Assembly (NCBI GenBank): GCA_028823035.1
Contig: JAPKCI010000041.1
Location: forward strand, 1 to 36,063
Direction: 5' to 3'
DNA length: 36,063 bases
From: Rubripirellula sp.
Lineage (GTDB): Bacteria; Planctomycetota; Planctomycetia; Pirellulales; Pirellulaceae
The notes beneath the pieces are model-generated. The model was not told where the DNA came from and did not search any database. It saw only the letters and a list, made by a program, of their open reading frames with translations. The position numbers and the translations under genes were made by a program. Below are positions 34,109 through 36,063 of this stretch, one piece after another; within the stretch, counting starts at the first letter, position 1, and each line of letters begins with the position of its first letter.

Positions 34109-36063
34109 ATGGCCACAATAGCACCCCCGCCAACGACATCGCATCAGGCTAACCCTCGCCCCAAAACCACCCCAAGTGGTACGGACCAGCTGATTGATGA
34201 GCGTATCGAGGAGGCATGTCGATCACTCTGGTGGGCCGAATTAATCCGCTCCGGGCTTAAGCTTGTGATCACGACGATTATCGCCATCCTTGTATGGCTG
34301 GTGGTCGACCAATGGGTCTACTCACCGAATGTCGCCGTGCGTTCGGTCGTTTTCGTCGGGCTACTTGGGCTGGCGGGTTGGTATCTCAAGGTGCGGGTGC
34401 TTCCCCTTTTTAGCAGCACGGTCCGTCCAGAGTACGCGGCAAGGGCACTGGAACGAAACCTCCCCGAATTACGTCAATCTCTGACGAGCTACGTCACTTT
34501 AAGGAGTGAATCCAATAAAACCGCGCTTCAAACGCGTGTCGTTCGTTCGATGGGTTCGGTCACTGCTGGCAGGCTTCGGACCTACGATGAAATCCCTGAG
34601 GAAGCTGCTGGTAATTTTCGTTGGTGGATAGCAACCGCATTGGTATTCGCGTTGCTGCTCGGATACGCCGTTGCATCGCCGAAAAATGCCTTGCACTCAG
34701 TAGCTCGATTAGTCGCACCCATTGCTGAAATTGATCCGGCACGACGGGTCAAAATCACGGAGGTCCTGCCCGGCAATGTCGAAGCGATGGCCGGTCGCAA
34801 ACTCCAGATTTCCGCTTTCGTAACTGGGATTCGAGAAGAAGAGCAGATCACCTGCCGTTGGGATCTTCCCTCGGGACGTCAGGAATTGGCACTTACATTC
34901 GACCCAGACTCTAATCGCTTTGCAGGGGAACTTTGGCTTCCCCACTCCGCTAGCGGAGCAGTTTCGTACACCATCCAAGCCGGTGACGCTTCCGAGGGAC
35001 CTTACTATCTACAGGTACAAGACCTGCCAGTTGTCGCGTTACAGTCCGTTCATTACACACCCCCGAAATACACCGGCCAGACCTCGCACACCAGCAGCAG
35101 CGGTAGCATCATGGGGCTCGCAGGGACACAAGTACAAATTCTCGCGACGACCAACCGGCCTGTATCAATAGCTCAAATTGAATTCAGTCCACGACTGCTA
35201 GGTGATCGTGTACGTGCCACCGCAGGAGTTCGGGATCTCGCCATTTCGGAAGACGGAACTTCGCTCTCCTTCACGTTCACCCTGCAAACTGCGACAGGTC
35301 CATCAGCTACAGTCGAACAGGACAGCTATCGCATTTCAGTACAGGATGCGTCCGGGCAGGGAAATTCCGAACCCATTATCTATCCGATCCGCGTTGTATC
35401 AGACTTGCCTCCGGAAGTATCGATCACGATGCCATTCCGGTCCCCAAAGGAAATGCCCATCGATGCCCAACAGGTCATCGAAGTCCATGCCTCGGATCCT
35501 GACTATGGTTTGCGGCATGTTCGACTCGAGATGCGATCAGGGCTTGATCTGATGGCCGAACCTATCCTGTGGAGCCACCCCACGGGGCAAAAAGGTAATC
35601 ATGTATCCGAATACCGCTTCCGACCAGCAGAACATGATCTGGGAATTGGATCGATTGTTCAGATTGTTGCCATCGCGACAGACAATCGCGAAAGCGATGA
35701 AGATGCCAACCTTGAATCCAACGTGACGCGAAGCGATCCGATCGAACTGAAGATCACTGCCGCATCAACCCTGCCACCTCCCGACGATCCAAACGCCGGA
35801 GGACTTTCTGCGCCAGATGATCGTCCAGCGAGCGACCATCAGAAGCAGCCGGAAGAGGGAGCAGACGATTCTAAAGGCGATCAACAAGAGGGTGGCGGTG
35901 GATCGGGCGGTTCGGACGCTAGTGATTCGCAGGGCGGAAACCAGCAAGGTGGCGAGGGGACTTCTCAAGAAGGTGGACAGAGCGATAAGCCATCGGGCGA
36001 CCAGCAAAGTGGCGAGGGGACTTCTCAAGAAGGTGGACAGAGCGATAAGCCATCGGGCGACCA
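34109..36063 (+). CDS. DUF4175-like membrane-anchored protein, 3' truncated by window
   Basis: The frame opens at ATG 34109 and stays open for 651 codons to the end of the window, so the gene is incomplete only because the window ends. Hydrophobic segments lie at about 51-68 (ITTIIAILVWLVV), 78-98 and 172-190 (WWIATALVFALLLGYAVA). Between them, YAARALERNLPELRQSLTSYVTLR (109-132) resembles a motif of DUF4175-like proteins. The large external part is beta-rich, with PPKYTG, FRPAEHDLGIGSIVQIVAIATDN, followed from about residue 560 by a Gly/Gln/Ser/Asp-rich tail that enters 60-bp tandem repeats. In relatives this tail region is often followed by coiled coil. In planctomycetes such genes commonly sit in operons with MoxR ATPase and DUF58 genes, which cannot be checked here. 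Function unknown. Confidence 0.75.
   Translation, partial: MATIAPPPTTSHQANPRPKTTPSGTDQLIDERIEEACRSLWWAELIRSGLKLVITTIIAILVWLVVDQWVYSPNVAVRSVVFVGLLGLAGWYLKVRVLPLFSSTVRPEYAARALERNLPELRQSLTSYVTLRSESNKTALQTRVVRSMGSVTAGRLRTYDEIPEEAAGNFRWWIATALVFALLLGYAVASPKNALHSVARLVAPIAEIDPARRVKITEVLPGNVEAMAGRKLQISAFVTGIREEEQITCRWDLPSGRQELALTFDPDSNRFAGELWLPHSASGAVSYTIQAGDASEGPYYLQVQDLPVVALQSVHYTPPKYTGQTSHTSSSGSIMGLAGTQVQILATTNRPVSIAQIEFSPRLLGDRVRATAGVRDLAISEDGTSLSFTFTLQTATGPSATVEQDSYRISVQDASGQGNSEPIIYPIRVVSDLPPEVSITMPFRSPKEMPIDAQQVIEVHASDPDYGLRHVRLEMRSGLDLMAEPILWSHPTGQKGNHVSEYRFRPAEHDLGIGSIVQIVAIATDNRESDEDANLESNVTRSDPIELKITAASTLPPPDDPNAGGLSAPDDRPASDHQKQPEEGADDSKGDQQEGGGGSGGSDASDSQGGNQQGGEGTSQEGGQSDKPSGDQQSGEGTSQEGGQSDKPSGD
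35941..36063 (+). repeat. 60-bp in-frame tandem repeat
   Basis: Bases 35941-36000 and 36001-36060 are identical except position 8 (g at 35948, a at 36008, giving Gly or Ser). A third copy appears to begin at 36061. The unit encodes 20 residues of the form NQQGGEGTSQEGGQSDKPSG in the tail of the DUF4175-like protein. The period is a multiple of three, so copy-number changes keep the frame. The total copy number cannot be seen from this window. Confidence 0.95.

Overview
The window reads as a chromosomal stretch of a planctomycete, most likely Pirellulales (Rhodopirellula-like). That placement is inference from gene content: an ECF sigma factor beside a transmembrane Ser/Thr kinase, a GAF/AAA+/Fis regulator, a sigma-70 protein with extra N-terminal helix-turn-helix modules, a protein with a J-like N-terminus followed by proline-rich and membrane segments, a trailing fragment of a Gfo/Idh/MocA oxidoreductase, and a large N-terminally membrane-anchored DUF4175-like protein. 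GC content looks moderate, start codons include ATG and GTG, and Shine-Dalgarno sequences are mostly weak. No rRNA, tRNA, CRISPR array, intact insertion sequence or phage module was seen.

Layout from left to right. (1) 1-4253: malto-oligosyltrehalose trehalohydrolase (treZ, minus strand) diverges from a translationally coupled pair, a secreted endonuclease/exonuclease/phosphatase-fold protein and a GT4 glycosyltransferase. (2) 4289-8264: a TlpA-like thioredoxin lipoprotein (minus) diverges from an ECF sigma factor, followed by a Ser/Thr kinase whose extracytoplasmic part looks like a TAXI-type solute-binding protein. (3) 8387-12727, minus strand: a long U32 peptidase of the RlhA/YdcP type and, behind a clear terminator hairpin, a sigma-70 factor carrying three extra helix-turn-helix modules. 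(4) 13537-16091: two exported proteins of unknown function. (5) 16474-20166: obg and coaX overlap; a J-like/repeat/membrane protein follows. (6) 20239-23421: an M20 deacylase (plus) converges with a sigma-54-type activator whose GAFTGA loop reads GAFTDA. (7) 23610-26724: fabI, then a tightly coupled set of redoxin, prenyltransferase-fold repeat protein and LolD-type ABC ATPase, with no permease. (8) 26765-28921: recG (minus). (9) 28922-29889: a gene-poor stretch with an oxidoreductase remnant and a 16-base tandem repeat. (10) 29890-36063: an SseB-domain protein, a secreted alpha/beta hydrolase, an N-terminal-HTH protein with an unrecognised C-terminal domain (minus), and the start of a DUF4175-like protein that leaves the window inside 60-bp tandem repeats.

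Most of the window is housekeeping (lipid synthesis, CoA synthesis, ribosome-associated GTPase, DNA repair, trehalose synthesis) mixed with lineage-specific regulation. The most promising novelties are the kinase-TAXI fusion with its partner sigma factor, the sigma factor with a triple-HTH N-terminus, and the redoxin/prenyltransferase-fold/ABC-ATPase coupling. All functional calls rest on motif reading by eye; no homology search was run.
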